Shown piece after piece: positions 22,860 through 30,560 of a stretch of 31,910 nucleotides of DNA. Every line of letters starts with the position of its first letter. Within the stretch, counting starts at the first letter, position 1. The position numbers and the translations under genes are program-made. The notes under the pieces were generated by a model. The model saw only the letters and a list, made by a program, of their open reading frames with translations, had not been told where the DNA came from and made no database searches. Source of the stretch: a virus. The DNA lies in IMG/VR virus record IMGVR_UViG_3300042922_000937, positions 1 to 31,910 of that record; one strand, written 5' to 3'.

Positions 22860-24097
22860 TTAGCATGACCTCCTATCTTAGATGCTCTCTCAATGGCCTG
22901 CCCTGCATCAGTTAATGAACTGGCTCGAAGGATGGCTATATCTCCAAACCGATCCTTAATATCATCCATAACCTTGTCTACGGCTCTTAAATGCTCCTTG
23001 TCATCAAATAGTGTCAACTGATATGTGCTGTCCTCAACTAAATCAGAGAGCGACACTCCAACTCTTCTAACAGGCTCTCTATCCCAGTAATCATAAAACA
23101 ATTTCTTAACCACTTTATATACGTCTAAAGTAATGTTTGTTGGGTCAGGAACCTTAACTTGGCGATGGAAGCCTGTTTTATGGTCAAAATCAGTCCCACT
23201 AATGCCCACCGATATAACCGAACCCATAAGCCCTTTTTTTCTGGCTCTACGGCACACCTCGGTGCAGATATCCAATAGCACAACTTCGATTTCACTTGCA
23301 AGGTAATAATCCCTAGGAAGCGTCATCCCATTTCCTATGTCCTTCTGAAGATTATGAGTGTTAACCGATACTGGTGAACTGTCCATGCCATTTGCTGTTC
23401 TCCAAATGACTTCTCCGTTGACTCCCCACTTCTTGCGAAGCACAGATAGAGCTGTCTTAGCTATATCCCCAATTGTGAAAATCCCCATCTTCCAAAGATG
23501 CTTCTCCATGCGAGAACCGACTCCCCACATTTCCCGAACAGGATTCTGCCAGATTTTTTGATTCAGTTCACCTTTTTTCAATTCAAATACTCCACCTGGA
23601 ATCTTCTTGGCAATCATATCGCAACATAGTTTTGCTAAGATTTTGTTCTCTCCAATTCCAGCACGAGCATAGATGCCAGTTTCACTATAGATTTTTGCTT
23701 GAATTTGCTTAGCTAAGTCATATGGATTATCTGAAAACAGATGCATTGAACCTGTAAATTCACAAAACATCTCATCTATACTGTATGGCTCGACTAAATC
23801 AGTAAACGACTCGATTATCTCTACGATTTGCATCGATACATTGATGTATTCCTGCATATGAGGCTTTACCACAATCAGTTCTGGACACTTTTTTAGTGAT
23901 TCCCACAAGCCTTCAGCAGTCTTTACGCCTTTAGCCTTGGCTAGTGGGCAAGCAGCTAATATAATTCCCGATCTTTTGGCTGGATCACCAGCTACAACTA
24001 AAGGTTTATCTTTGTATTCTGGATGTTTAGCCTTTTCAACACTTGCATAAAAACTTTGCATGTCAATCAACATGACCGTTCTTTGCTTCTTTGCCAT
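22856..24097 (-). CDS. uvrX: UvrX-type Y-family DNA polymerase, 413 aa
   Basis: Translesion polymerase. Catalytic motifs are MLIDMQSFYASVEK (Asp12) and EPYSIDEMFCEF (Asp108, Glu109). The thumb and little-finger part follows, with a clamp-binding-like QLTLF near residue 352. Length matches UvrX/YqjW. It is preceded by an SOS promoter and followed by the yolD-like gene. The ATG follows AAGGGG by 8 bases. Confidence 0.93.
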   Translation of the reverse strand: MAKKQRTVMLIDMQSFYASVEKAKHPEYKDKPLVVAGDPAKRSGIILAACPLAKAKGVKTAEGLWESLKKCPELIVVKPHMQEYINVSMQIVEIIESFTDLVEPYSIDEMFCEFTGSMHLFSDNPYDLAKQIQAKIYSETGIYARAGIGENKILAKLCCDMIAKKIPGGVFELKKGELNQKIWQNPVREMWGVGSRMEKHLWKMGIFTIGDIAKTALSVLRKKWGVNGEVIWRTANGMDSSPVSVNTHNLQKDIGNGMTLPRDYYLASEIEVVLLDICTEVCRRARKKGLMGSVISVGISGTDFDHKTGFHRQVKVPDPTNITLDVYKVVKKLFYDYWDREPVRRVGVSLSDLVEDSTYQLTLFDDKEHLRAVDKVMDDIKDRFGDIAILRASSLTDAGQAIERASKIGGHAK

Positions 24098-24116
24098 GCA
24101 AAAAACCCCTTTTATA

Positions 24117-24130
24117 AGAACGTGCGTTTG
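24117..24130 (-). promoter_or_regulatory. Downstream LexA/DinR box of uvrX
   Basis: Plus strand AGAACGTGCGTTTG, 13 of 14 match to CGAACRNRYGTTYG. It lies between the -10 and the uvrX start. Confidence 0.75.
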
Positions 24131-24146
24131 TGTTTCGTATATGTAT

Positions 24147-24175
24147 TATATACCGAACACACGTTCCTTATGCAA
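24147..24175 (-). promoter_or_regulatory. SOS promoter of uvrX with LexA/DinR box in the spacer
   Basis: Minus strand TTGCAT (24175-24170), 17 bases, TATATA (24152-24147; an alternative TATAAT gives 19). The spacer contains CGAACACACGTTCC (24154-24167), 13 of 14 match to the Bacillus LexA consensus. LexA bound there would cover the promoter, so the uvrX block should be DNA-damage inducible independent of the phage boxes. Confidence 0.85.
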
Positions 24176-24223
24176 GAGGTAATTTTTCACTTACGTATTT
24201 TGTTTGATGAATCGATACTTTTA

Positions 24224-24433
24224 TCAAGAACAGTGCTTCTCTACAAGATTATAAATCATGCTTGTGTCGTTAAGCGAACCTACTTCAGTCCATCCTTTTT
24301 CATCGTTGTCAACACTCCAACCATGCTCATCACACATGACCTCTAATCCACATGTATGTTCGAATGTTTGCCAAGGAGCAGATTCTACAAAGCCATTATC
24401 AAGCAGGTATTTTCTTAATCCATAATTCATCAT
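24224..24433 (-). CDS. Hypothetical small protein, 69 aa
   Basis: Overlaps the stop of the HD-domain gene (TAATG). Aromatic and acidic with four cysteines and a CGLEVMCDEHGWSV stretch. Not recognised. It ends 49 bases above the SOS promoter. Confidence 0.68.
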   Translation of the reverse strand: MMNYGLRKYLLDNGFVESAPWQTFEHTCGLEVMCDEHGWSVDNDEKGWTEVGSLNDTSMIYNLVEKHCS

Positions 24434-24846
24434 TAATTAAGCTCTTTCAACGCTTTTTCATATTTCTGCACTCTTTTAAAGTCTTCTTCAGATGGATTCT
24501 GAATTCTGCTTAAATCCATGTTATCTTCGATATCTGCCATTTTAACTCTTCTAGCCAGCTCGTTTTCTTTACATCGTCTAATAAAATCCATATAGGATTC
24601 GTTAAGATTTCTTGTTAGTGCAAGAATAGCATTTACTATTTCCTCAGAAAAAACTGTTCTCAATTCACTTATTAGAACATTAGTGTCTTCAATTACATCA
24701 TGAAGAACAGCAACTATTCTTTCTTCATTGGAATCCATTTTCAACATAATTCTTAATGGATGAAGAATATACGGATTACCGCCTTTATCAAATTGACCAA
24801 CATGAGCAGTTGTAGCTATACAAATGGCCTGACTTAAACTATTCAC
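24433..24846 (-). CDS. HD-domain hydrolase, small-alarmone-hydrolase/MESH1-like, 137 aa, GTG start
   Basis: SpoT/MESH1-type HD pattern: THV... AHVGQFDKGGNPYILHPLR (His15, His29), then VAVLHDVIEDT (His49-Asp50), then the RVKMADIEDNMDL motif with Asp near 105. These enzymes remove the 3'-pyrophosphate from (p)ppGpp or act on related nucleotides. The start is GTG 7 bases after GGAGG. No synthetase domain is present. It is a candidate modulator of host stringent response or antitoxin against toxic synthetases. Confidence 0.8.
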   Translation of the reverse strand: MNSLSQAICIATTAHVGQFDKGGNPYILHPLRIMLKMDSNEERIVAVLHDVIEDTNVLISELRTVFSEEIVNAILALTRNLNESYMDFIRRCKENELARRVKMADIEDNMDLSRIQNPSEEDFKRVQKYEKALKELN

Positions 24847-24991
24847 AATTGCACCTCCCAATATCTCTTAAATGCTCTTAATTACTCTGTTTTTCTAATT
24901 CATATTTTTGATAAAAGCCCAATTTCATCTGGTTAACGTTTTTTATCATTTTCCTCTGATCTTAAGACATACTTTATTTTGCTTCCTTATG

Positions 24992-25093
24992 TCAAATGGC
25001 ACAAAAACCCCTTTTATCAACAATACAATAACAACATCTCATACATATTCTTGGGTACTTCGCTTCCAACCTAAGAATTTGTCTCTCTCCCAA
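24992..25093 (-). CDS. Candidate Cys-rich micro-protein, 33 aa, TTG start
   Basis: In the 267-base gap 24847-25113, a TTG stands 9 bases after AGGAGG and opens a 33-codon frame ending RICMRCCYCIVDKRGFCAI (five cysteines). It might fold around a metal. The rest of the gap has palindrome-like sequence (24909-24929) and no supported gene. Low confidence. Confidence 0.35.
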   Translation of the reverse strand: MGERQILRLEAKYPRICMRCCYCIVDKRGFCAI

Positions 25094-25113
25094 TTTCAAT
25101 CGCCTCCTACCAA

Positions 25114-25413
25114 TCAATAACTTTCATCGACCACAACTTCACTCACAGGCTTCCACAAAGATGCTTCATGAGTCCACTTCATAAATAAGTCCTTATCCCT
25201 CCAGGCTAATGAAGCTTCAATCAGTGTTGGAATATCATCCGGAGAAATCATGACTTCCTCATCTGTCCATACATCATCTTCCGGAACGTTTATAATGCCG
25301 AAGTATGCCGGGATAGTAGAATGAATCAGCTTATGGTCTCCGTTGTCCGCCAGCAGAAAGCCTTTGTACTTCTGTCCCTTGTAAACTCCGCAAACCCATT
25401 CTCCAGGCTTCAT
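25114..25413 (-). CDS. Hypothetical phage protein, 99 aa
   Basis: Starts at an ATG that overlaps the upstream stop (TAATG) and has GGGGGAAAG upstream. Beta-rich N-terminal half (VCGVYKGQKYKGFLLADNGDH) and a helix near residues 60-83 (DIPTLIEASLAWRDKDLFMKW) that resembles an IDEAL-type helix only loosely. Function unknown. Confidence 0.68.
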   Translation of the reverse strand: MKPGEWVCGVYKGQKYKGFLLADNGDHKLIHSTIPAYFGIINVPEDDVWTDEEVMISPDDIPTLIEASLAWRDKDLFMKWTHEASLWKPVSEVVVDESY

Positions 25414-26270
25414 TATCTTTCCCCCTGGTTATCATCAACTCTTTTCAAACTCGATTGAGGCCACCACCCAGGAATCTTTTCCAGCTTGTATAACAACATG
25501 TTTCCTAGACCTGTACTGTGAGATGTCACTTTCGCTCTCTCTCCAATGCGCGCATACCCATCAGTAATTTCCACCAGTGATTCTAGTTCGAAATCAAATG
25601 GTGACTTTTCTCCCCTCAAGCGCCGAATGATCTCATTTTTGTACTCTTCAGCAAACTCATAATCTCCAGCACGGCAAGCAATCTCAAACTCAGACACCAA
25701 TTCGACACTATCACATACTTCTGGTTCTCTTCCTGGTCCCATATAGACCTCCTTCTCTTTTGTGTGAGCATGAAACTTTTCACGTACGCGCTCCATACCG
25801 ACACTCTCTGCTCTTTCTGGATTAGATGCAATATCTTCAAAAGCTCTAGCCTCTTCTTCGTTTAATACAGTAGTTGTGGGCCTGATTGATTTAATCTGCG
25901 TCACCGTCTCAAGCGATGGGAATAAGTGTTGTAGTTGCTCATCGTCATACAACAGCGTTCCTTCACCATTGCAGATTTCGCAAGGCTCTAAGGTAGGGGC
26001 TTCGTCATTATGTGGTGTCCAAAGGTTATTTTCACCATCGCAATTGAAGCAAACGTGACGTGTCAATGTAACCGAGGTATTTCTGTAAAGGATGGCTAAC
26101 ACGTTCTTCATATAATCTATCATCAAACTTCCACCCACCTCTTTTGAATCGTAGAGTGGATATTCTTTGATGCAATGCTTTAATGCTTCCTTTAATTTTT
26201 GTTTTCGTCTCTCTGCCTCCGCCAATGTTGCTCGTAATTCTAATATCTCCTGATCTTTGCTGTTGGTCAT
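25413..26270 (-). CDS. Three-part protein with DnaJ-type zinc finger, 285 aa
   Basis: Residues 1-30: coiled coil. About 93-126: two CxxCxG repeats of DnaJ type (CFNCDGE and CEICNGEG). About 200-216: a UvrB/UvrC-motif-like stretch (CRAGDYEFAEEYKNEIIRRL). C-terminal 60 residues: a beta-rich part with TDGYARIGERAKV and GWWPQSSLKRV. The start follows AAGGAGAAGCTTAAGAA. It may scaffold or bind a nucleoprotein complex; the role is not known. Confidence 0.75.
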   Translation of the reverse strand: MTNSKDQEILELRATLAEAERRKQKLKEALKHCIKEYPLYDSKEVGGSLMIDYMKNVLAILYRNTSVTLTRHVCFNCDGENNLWTPHNDEAPTLEPCEICNGEGTLLYDDEQLQHLFPSLETVTQIKSIRPTTTVLNEEEARAFEDIASNPERAESVGMERVREKFHAHTKEKEVYMGPGREPEVCDSVELVSEFEIACRAGDYEFAEEYKNEIIRRLRGEKSPFDFELESLVEITDGYARIGERAKVTSHSTGLGNMLLYKLEKIPGWWPQSSLKRVDDNQGER

Positions 26271-26363
26271 TTCTTAAGCTTCTCCTTTGTTTTCAAATAA
26301 TATTATTCAGTCTATCTTTCTGCGACTACCTCGGAGTTATCGGAATGGTTTGACTTTTCATCT

Positions 26364-26534
26364 TTATTTCTTTTGATCCGAAACGTATAGAATGTATTCG
26401 CTCGCTGGCATCCATATCCATGTTTTTGAGTACTTTTCAAAAAACAAAAATTGTGTTGATCCATTTTTTAGTTGCTGTACTCCATAAACATTCCAAGTTA
26501 ATGTTGAATTATAAATCGAGGCTACTTTAAACAT
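26364..26534 (-). CDS. Hypothetical small protein, 56 aa
   Basis: ATG at 26534 after AGGTGAGAGTAAATA; clean frame to TAA at 26364. Aromatic-rich, alternating strands (MFKVASIYNSTLTWNVYGV...) suggest a small beta domain. The 93 bases to the next gene hold nothing supported. Confidence 0.65.
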   Translation of the reverse strand: MFKVASIYNSTLTWNVYGVQQLKNGSTQFLFFEKYSKTWIWMPASEYILYVSDQKK

Positions 26535-26577
26535 TATTTACTCTCACCTTCCAGTCATCTTGCAATAAATATTGTCT

Positions 26578-26763
26578 TTAGTTCAGCCTATCTATTGCCC
26601 ATTTAAGAAAAGTATTAATTGTGCAGTTCTTTATTTTATGCTCGCAGTGTGAATGGTGTGGTCGTTCTATGTATGATATTCTTTTAGTCTCTTGATTTAT
26701 TTTTGTTATTTTTCTGATAACATTATAATCTCCATACAGTCCGCCAATTACAAGATCGATCAT
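26578..26763 (-). CDS. Hypothetical small protein, 61 aa
   Basis: ATG after AGGAGGTTTTAT. Begins MIDLVIGGLYGDYNVIRKI, basic, with HSHCEHKIKNC near residue 37-47 that could bind metal. Not recognised. Confidence 0.68.
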   Translation of the reverse strand: MIDLVIGGLYGDYNVIRKITKINQETKRISYIERPHHSHCEHKIKNCTINTFLKWAIDRLN

Positions 26764-26810
26764 ATAAAACCTCCTTCTCTCTTATTGGATATCAATAAAA
26801 TGTTGAATTA

Positions 26811-27119
26811 TCAGCAATTTTCAATTGATTCTCTGTCCCATAAGTATAATAGTTCGGCAGGTTTTCTGAGATTAATAAGACAAGTAAAAATGCATGGCCC
26901 AGAACTCCAAGGTTCTGCTTGCATTACTTCGGCATATGTTTCAAAATCCTCCATTTCAATACCATCATAATCGTATGTATTTTTAACTTTAAATATCATG
27001 AATTCTACGGGTTCTCCGGCGATACCTTCCGTACCTTTGTATGTTGCAATAATTTCAGCATCTTCCACTCTCTCTTTTGCTTCTTTTGACAATCCAAAAA
27101 ACTGTGTAAATCGAGCCAT
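26811..27119 (-). CDS. Hypothetical phage protein, 102 aa
   Basis: ATG after TAGGAGATGCTAAG. Helical start, then a beta-rich acidic middle (EFMIFKVKNTYDYDGIEMEDF). Four scattered Cys and Trp-rich end. Not recognised. Confidence 0.7.
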   Translation of the reverse strand: MARFTQFFGLSKEAKERVEDAEIIATYKGTEGIAGEPVEFMIFKVKNTYDYDGIEMEDFETYAEVMQAEPWSSGPCIFTCLINLRKPAELLYLWDRESIENC

Positions 27120-27173
27120 CTTAGCATCTCCTAATTTTAATTTTATTTTGATAAACTATGTATTTGATCAAAA

Positions 27174-27590
27174 CTATAACTTTCTACCGCACACTGGACA
27201 AAAATTTATTTTCACCCCATATAATGAGTGCGAAACACTTCCACCCACAACATTATCTTCTAGGTGGTTAGCTCCATTTATAAACACATTATAATCACTT
27301 AGTTGTGCCTTCATTAAAGGTTCTCTGTCAACGAATGGTCTTCCAGTGCAATATTTACAAATTTCTTTCGTCTGTTCTCCATTCTGCTTATCCATTTCAA
27401 TAATTACGTTTTCCATTTCCGCAATGATCTCTCTCAACTTATCAGAAGCCCAAGTTGTTCCTCCGCGACCACCAAAATTCAACCCACTATGTAGTATGTA
27501 TGGATGATGAGATGAATCTTTATTGCCATCATTCTTCTTGATTGTTCCAGATACATAATTTCCTTTTACGATAATTTCATTACTGAACAT
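27174..27590 (-). CDS. Phage protein with C-terminal zinc site, 138 aa
   Basis: N-terminal Gly/Asn-rich part, a helix at about 50-70, and two CxxC pairs (ICKYCTGRPF near 77 and FCPVCGRKL at the end) that make a split zinc site, the common phage CPxCGRKL arrangement. Function unknown. Start overlaps the upstream gene by 11 bases. Confidence 0.78.
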   Translation of the reverse strand: MFSNEIIVKGNYVSGTIKKNDGNKDSSHHPYILHSGLNFGGRGGTTWASDKLREIIAEMENVIIEMDKQNGEQTKEICKYCTGRPFVDREPLMKAQLSDYNVFINGANHLEDNVVGGSVSHSLYGVKINFCPVCGRKL

Positions 27591-27816
27591 TTTTCAATTC
27601 CTCCTCTAAATCATTAAGTTCACATGCTGAATCGACACAGATATCAAAGCTCTGTAGAAATACTGCTTCTGCATCGGATAGTTCGCCGCCATCATCTAAT
27701 TTGTCATGTAATTCGTCTGCTAAATCAAATAGTGAATCCATCATTACATCAAAACACTGAAAACTGCACTCCTCTTTCTCCTTAAAAATTAGTTCATTTT
27801 GATTTTTATTCATCAT
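27580..27816 (-). CDS. Hypothetical acidic protein, 78 aa
   Basis: Starts MMNKNQ (either ATG) after GGGAGATCA. Very acidic and helical, with Cys at 17, 21, 59 and 64. It overlaps and is coupled to the zinc-site gene. Not recognised. Confidence 0.7.
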   Translation of the reverse strand: MMNKNQNELIFKEKEECSFQCFDVMMDSLFDLADELHDKLDDGGELSDAEAVFLQSFDICVDSACELNDLEEELKNVQ

Positions 27817-27852
27817 TGATCTCCCTTTATGTTTATTTATAAAACACGCATT

Positions 27853-28023
27853 TCATCGTTTCTTATATATTTCTATTTTGGTTTTGTTGTGATACTCCTC
27901 AAATGCTTTCTCTTCTTGTTCCGTAAGACTTAACTCATGATCAAAGCCATAGCCAGTAACACATCCAGCCAAATAGTAATACTTCAGATATAGTTCGAGA
28001 TCCTTATTCTTAAGGTATGGCAT
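27853..28023 (-). CDS. Hypothetical small protein, 56 aa
   Basis: ATG at 28023 after AGGGAGAAAG, clean frame to TGA at 27853. Tyrosine-rich N-terminal helix (ELYLKYYYLAGCVTG) and charged tail. It is 9 bases below the macro-domain gene. Confidence 0.68.
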   Translation of the reverse strand: MPYLKNKDLELYLKYYYLAGCVTGYGFDHELSLTEQEEKAFEEYHNKTKIEIYKKR

Positions 28024-28032
28024 CTTTCTCCC

Positions 28033-28482
28033 TCATTTCATTTTATACAAACTAACTTCGTAATCCTCAAACACTTCATCGATAATCTTATAAACAACAT
28101 CCCAATCTCCATTAGCCAAGCCACAGCCAATCATCCAGGGAAGTGCAACGCTTAAATTATGCTTAACTGCTCTAACTTTTAGGGATATTAAGCCTTCCCT
28201 CAATGCATCATAATCAGTATATCTAACTTTCTGTTTGCCGTAATTCAACTGCCCAAAAATGTTAGCAGTATATTTGCCCCCTGTTTTAACGATATGACAC
28301 TTACCAAGCAAATCATGCGGATTGTGGTTTTTGCAGAACTGCTTATATGAAGGATATAGGTTTGAGTATTTATCCCTCAAAGATTTAGCGATGCCTGATC
28401 TCATCACGGATTGACAATTTACTTGGTGGCCTAATATGTCTTCAGATGCTTCAAGCAGATTTCCCTCAACAATTTTAATCAT
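28033..28482 (-). CDS. Macro-domain protein, 149 aa
   Basis: Binds ADP-ribose or related ligands; the Poa1p-type family removes ADP-ribose 1''-phosphate or ADP-ribose from targets. Visible: VEGNLLEA (6-12), HQVNCQSVMRSGIAK with Asn22 and the Gly30 loop, and WMIGCGLANGDWDVV near the end. Single domain, cytoplasmic. It may clear ADP-ribosylation or ADP-ribose signals of host defence; that is inference. The ATG follows AAAGGAGAAAAAATAG. Confidence 0.9.
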   Translation of the reverse strand: MIKIVEGNLLEASEDILGHQVNCQSVMRSGIAKSLRDKYSNLYPSYKQFCKNHNPHDLLGKCHIVKTGGKYTANIFGQLNYGKQKVRYTDYDALREGLISLKVRAVKHNLSVALPWMIGCGLANGDWDVVYKIIDEVFEDYEVSLYKMK

Positions 28483-28496
28483 CTATTTTTTCTCCT

Positions 28497-28871
28497 TTAA
28501 ACCCACTTAGGATTCAATCCACACTTCCCATAGATATCTTTTATTTTTTCACCAACTTCAATATATTTAACATTTATCTCTTGAACCAAGGCTTCATTCT
28601 CAACTGCCTGATTGATAACTCCTTGCAATGTCAACACGTTCTGCCATGCTTTTCGTTCTTTAAATTCCTCATATGTATAAGCATAACGATGACCATATTT
28701 GTCCATAGGATGCACAATATCTTTGATCTGTGTATATAGTTTAGATTGATTGCCCATTAGTGCGTTTAACTCATGCCATAGAGATTCATATTCTGTCTTT
28801 AGTTCAATATATGAATCAGTCATATTTCCCTTGATAATTTCACAAGGAACGCTAAAATCACTATTTTTCAT
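28497..28871 (-). CDS. Helical phage protein, 124 aa
   Basis: The ATG of MKNSDFSVPCE is 7 bases after GGAGGG. Coiled-coil-like helices at about 22-48 and 78-112. Not recognised; it shares its transcript with the macro-domain gene, 14 bases below it. Confidence 0.7.
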   Translation of the reverse strand: MKNSDFSVPCEIIKGNMTDSYIELKTEYESLWHELNALMGNQSKLYTQIKDIVHPMDKYGHRYAYTYEEFKERKAWQNVLTLQGVINQAVENEALVQEINVKYIEVGEKIKDIYGKCGLNPKWV

Positions 28872-28889
28872 TCTTAATCCCTCCATGAA

Positions 28890-29087
28890 TCAAATTAGGT
28901 CTCCCTTTGGATCATTGATTTCTGAATAATATTTAATATGTTTGAGTGGATAAACGTCATCCATCCATTCAAGTTGATCTTTATATTTTCTCAACTCAGC
29001 AAAATAGGTATGCATACCATCATGAACAATGTACTCTTTGTTTAAGATTATTTCACTCTTATTTGTATAGACCTTCCAATCAATCAT
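28890..29087 (-). CDS. Hypothetical small protein, 65 aa
   Basis: ATG after TGAGGAGGATTTGAA. Begins MIDWKVYTNKSEIILNKEYIVHDG; beta-rich, mixed charge. Not recognised. Confidence 0.7.
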   Translation of the reverse strand: MIDWKVYTNKSEIILNKEYIVHDGMHTYFAELRKYKDQLEWMDDVYPLKHIKYYSEINDPKGDLI

Positions 29088-29108
29088 TTCAAATCCTCCT
29101 CAAAGTTT

Positions 29109-29129
29109 TGATAAAACGTGCCTTTTATG
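29109..29129 (-). repeat. Intergenic palindrome copy (best example)
   Basis: Transcript strand CATAAAAGGCACGTTTTATCA, whose TAA is the stop of the gene at 29125-29367, followed by the GAGGAGG site of the next gene. The arms can pair AUAAAA with UUUUAU. Confidence 0.65.
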
Positions 29130-29367
29130 CCAACTCCGTTACCTTTATTTTAAATACTAAATCACAACCGTCTAACTTATTCTCATACATCGTTTTCCCC
29201 GAAATGGAGTCATAGTGTATCAATGTTCCTAATTCAGTTTTATTCATTCTTTCGAACTCTGACAAAGCGTCATTGATGGATGCACAATCAACCGCTAGAC
29301 AAGTCGGCTTATTCCACTTGTATGCATCGCTTCTATTGGCGATTAAATCAAAAAAATATCTCTTCAT
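29125..29367 (-). CDS. Hypothetical small protein, 80 aa
   Basis: ATG after GGGGAGCAATGAAAA. Begins MKRYFFDLIANRSDAYKW; beta strands alternating with a helix (SINDALSEFERMNKTELG). Not recognised. Confidence 0.68.
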   Translation of the reverse strand: MKRYFFDLIANRSDAYKWNKPTCLAVDCASINDALSEFERMNKTELGTLIHYDSISGKTMYENKLDGCDLVFKIKVTELA

Positions 29368-29410
29368 TTTTCATTGCTCCCCTTTCTAGGTAAAAGAACT
29401 ATTCTATCAC

Positions 29411-29749
29411 CTAATGTTCAAAACAATATTTATTACCACTTCTTAAGAAGCCCATGTTGATTAGTTTCCATAGATATTCAAACTGATTCACCATATGAGT
29501 GTACTTGCCCATAAACGCAGCCTTTTCTTCATCGTATTCAATTTCTACATTTACATATCCATTAGACATCGTATCGCCTTCCCAAATCTCGGAGCCGCCA
29601 TTATCACACTTGTTACTACAAACCATTGATATTTCATCTTGTTGAAAATCCGTAAAGTCATGAATGTTCTGTTCCTCAAAAAAATAGAAATCTTCAATGT
29701 AATACATTTCATTGTGCTTTTTGTCATACACTCTTACTTTCATATCCAT
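29411..29749 (-). CDS. YopX-like protein, 112 aa
   Basis: Begins MDMKVRVYDKKHNEMYYIEDF and has GGSEIWEGDTMSNG, the pattern of YopX proteins of SPbeta and Gram-positive phages (…IYEGDIV). The C-terminus is beta-rich and aromatic. The start at 29749 has GGAG 8 bases upstream; the frame extends to 29794, which lies at the transcript start of promoter D and is not likely. Function of the family is unknown. Confidence 0.75.
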   Translation of the reverse strand: MDMKVRVYDKKHNEMYYIEDFYFFEEQNIHDFTDFQQDEISMVCSNKCDNGGSEIWEGDTMSNGYVNVEIEYDEEKAAFMGKYTHMVNQFEYLWKLINMGFLRSGNKYCFEH

Positions 29750-29800
29750 TATGTATTCTCCTTCAAACAAAAAATGATATAACTGACCTTGCATGAGTCA

Positions 29801-29845
29801 ATTATATCATCCTGTTTTTATAATGTATATAGTTATTTTTAGTTT
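29801..29845 (-). promoter_or_regulatory. Promoter with conserved upstream box (copy D)
   Basis: Minus strand: AAACTAAAAATAACTA (29845-29830), TATACA (29829-29824), 17-base spacer, TATAAT (29806-29801). The box overlaps the stop codon of the Gam-like gene. It drives the YopX-like and following genes. Confidence 0.87.
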
Positions 29846-30524
29846 AATATTCTGTTTCCTTATTCACCTTCCAGTCATACTTGTCTCCACGCACTTGAAG
29901 ATTAATAAAGTCAATTGGACTACCGTCTTCATCAACATATGTTAATTTACCATCAACTGTTGAAGTTTTCAACGTATCCTTAAACTCAGCCCACTTAACT
30001 TCTTCAATAGTTTTAATCATTGATGGGTTACTCTCTTTAACATATTTGACGAATACTTCATCGTCTTTAGCTTTGGCAATTTCTTTGCCATTCACAGTAA
30101 TAACTGGCTGCTGAGTGCGACAAGTCAGGTTGCGATAAGGAAGTTTAATCGTTAGACTGAGCTTCTTCTCCTTCTTACCCTTGAGTTTAAGATCCTCATT
30201 CTCCGCTTTCTCTTTACCAATTTTCTTCTCATGCCATAAATGTAGATGCTCTTTAAAGAACGTAATTTCACTTTTACTGTTTTTCGTTGATTCTTCTTTC
30301 CATATCTTCAGCTTCTCGATTTTTTCTTCAAGTGCCTTGATATTGGAATCGGCCACATTTTCAATTTCAAATATCTTAATTTCCTTCTCATGAATTTTCT
30401 CATCAGCCCATACAGCGGTTTCTAGGTCGTTGATTCTCCATGATTGATCTTGTTGGATAATGTAGGTATCGTCTTGATCATCAATTAATTCACTTACTTC
30501 ATGTTGATAATTAACTGCTTCCAT
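29844..30524 (-). CDS. Gam-like DNA-end-binding / host-nuclease inhibitor protein, 226 aa
   Basis: Matches the Mu Gam family pattern: INDLETAVWADEKI (about 31-44), a long helical part (residues 45-110) including KALEEKIEKLKIWKEE, then KLSLTIKLPYRNLTCRTQQPVITV as in Gam beta elements. The C-terminal 60 residues are polar. Mu Gam binds double-strand ends like Ku and protects phage DNA from host RecBCD/AddAB nucleases. The ATG follows AAGGATGATTAAGTAAT. Confidence 0.85.
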   Translation of the reverse strand: MEAVNYQHEVSELIDDQDDTYIIQQDQSWRINDLETAVWADEKIHEKEIKIFEIENVADSNIKALEEKIEKLKIWKEESTKNSKSEITFFKEHLHLWHEKKIGKEKAENEDLKLKGKKEKKLSLTIKLPYRNLTCRTQQPVITVNGKEIAKAKDDEVFVKYVKESNPSMIKTIEEVKWAEFKDTLKTSTVDGKLTYVDEDGSPIDFINLQVRGDKYDWKVNKETEY

Positions 30525-30560
30525 ATTACTTAATCATCCTTTATATGTATATTTATCTTC

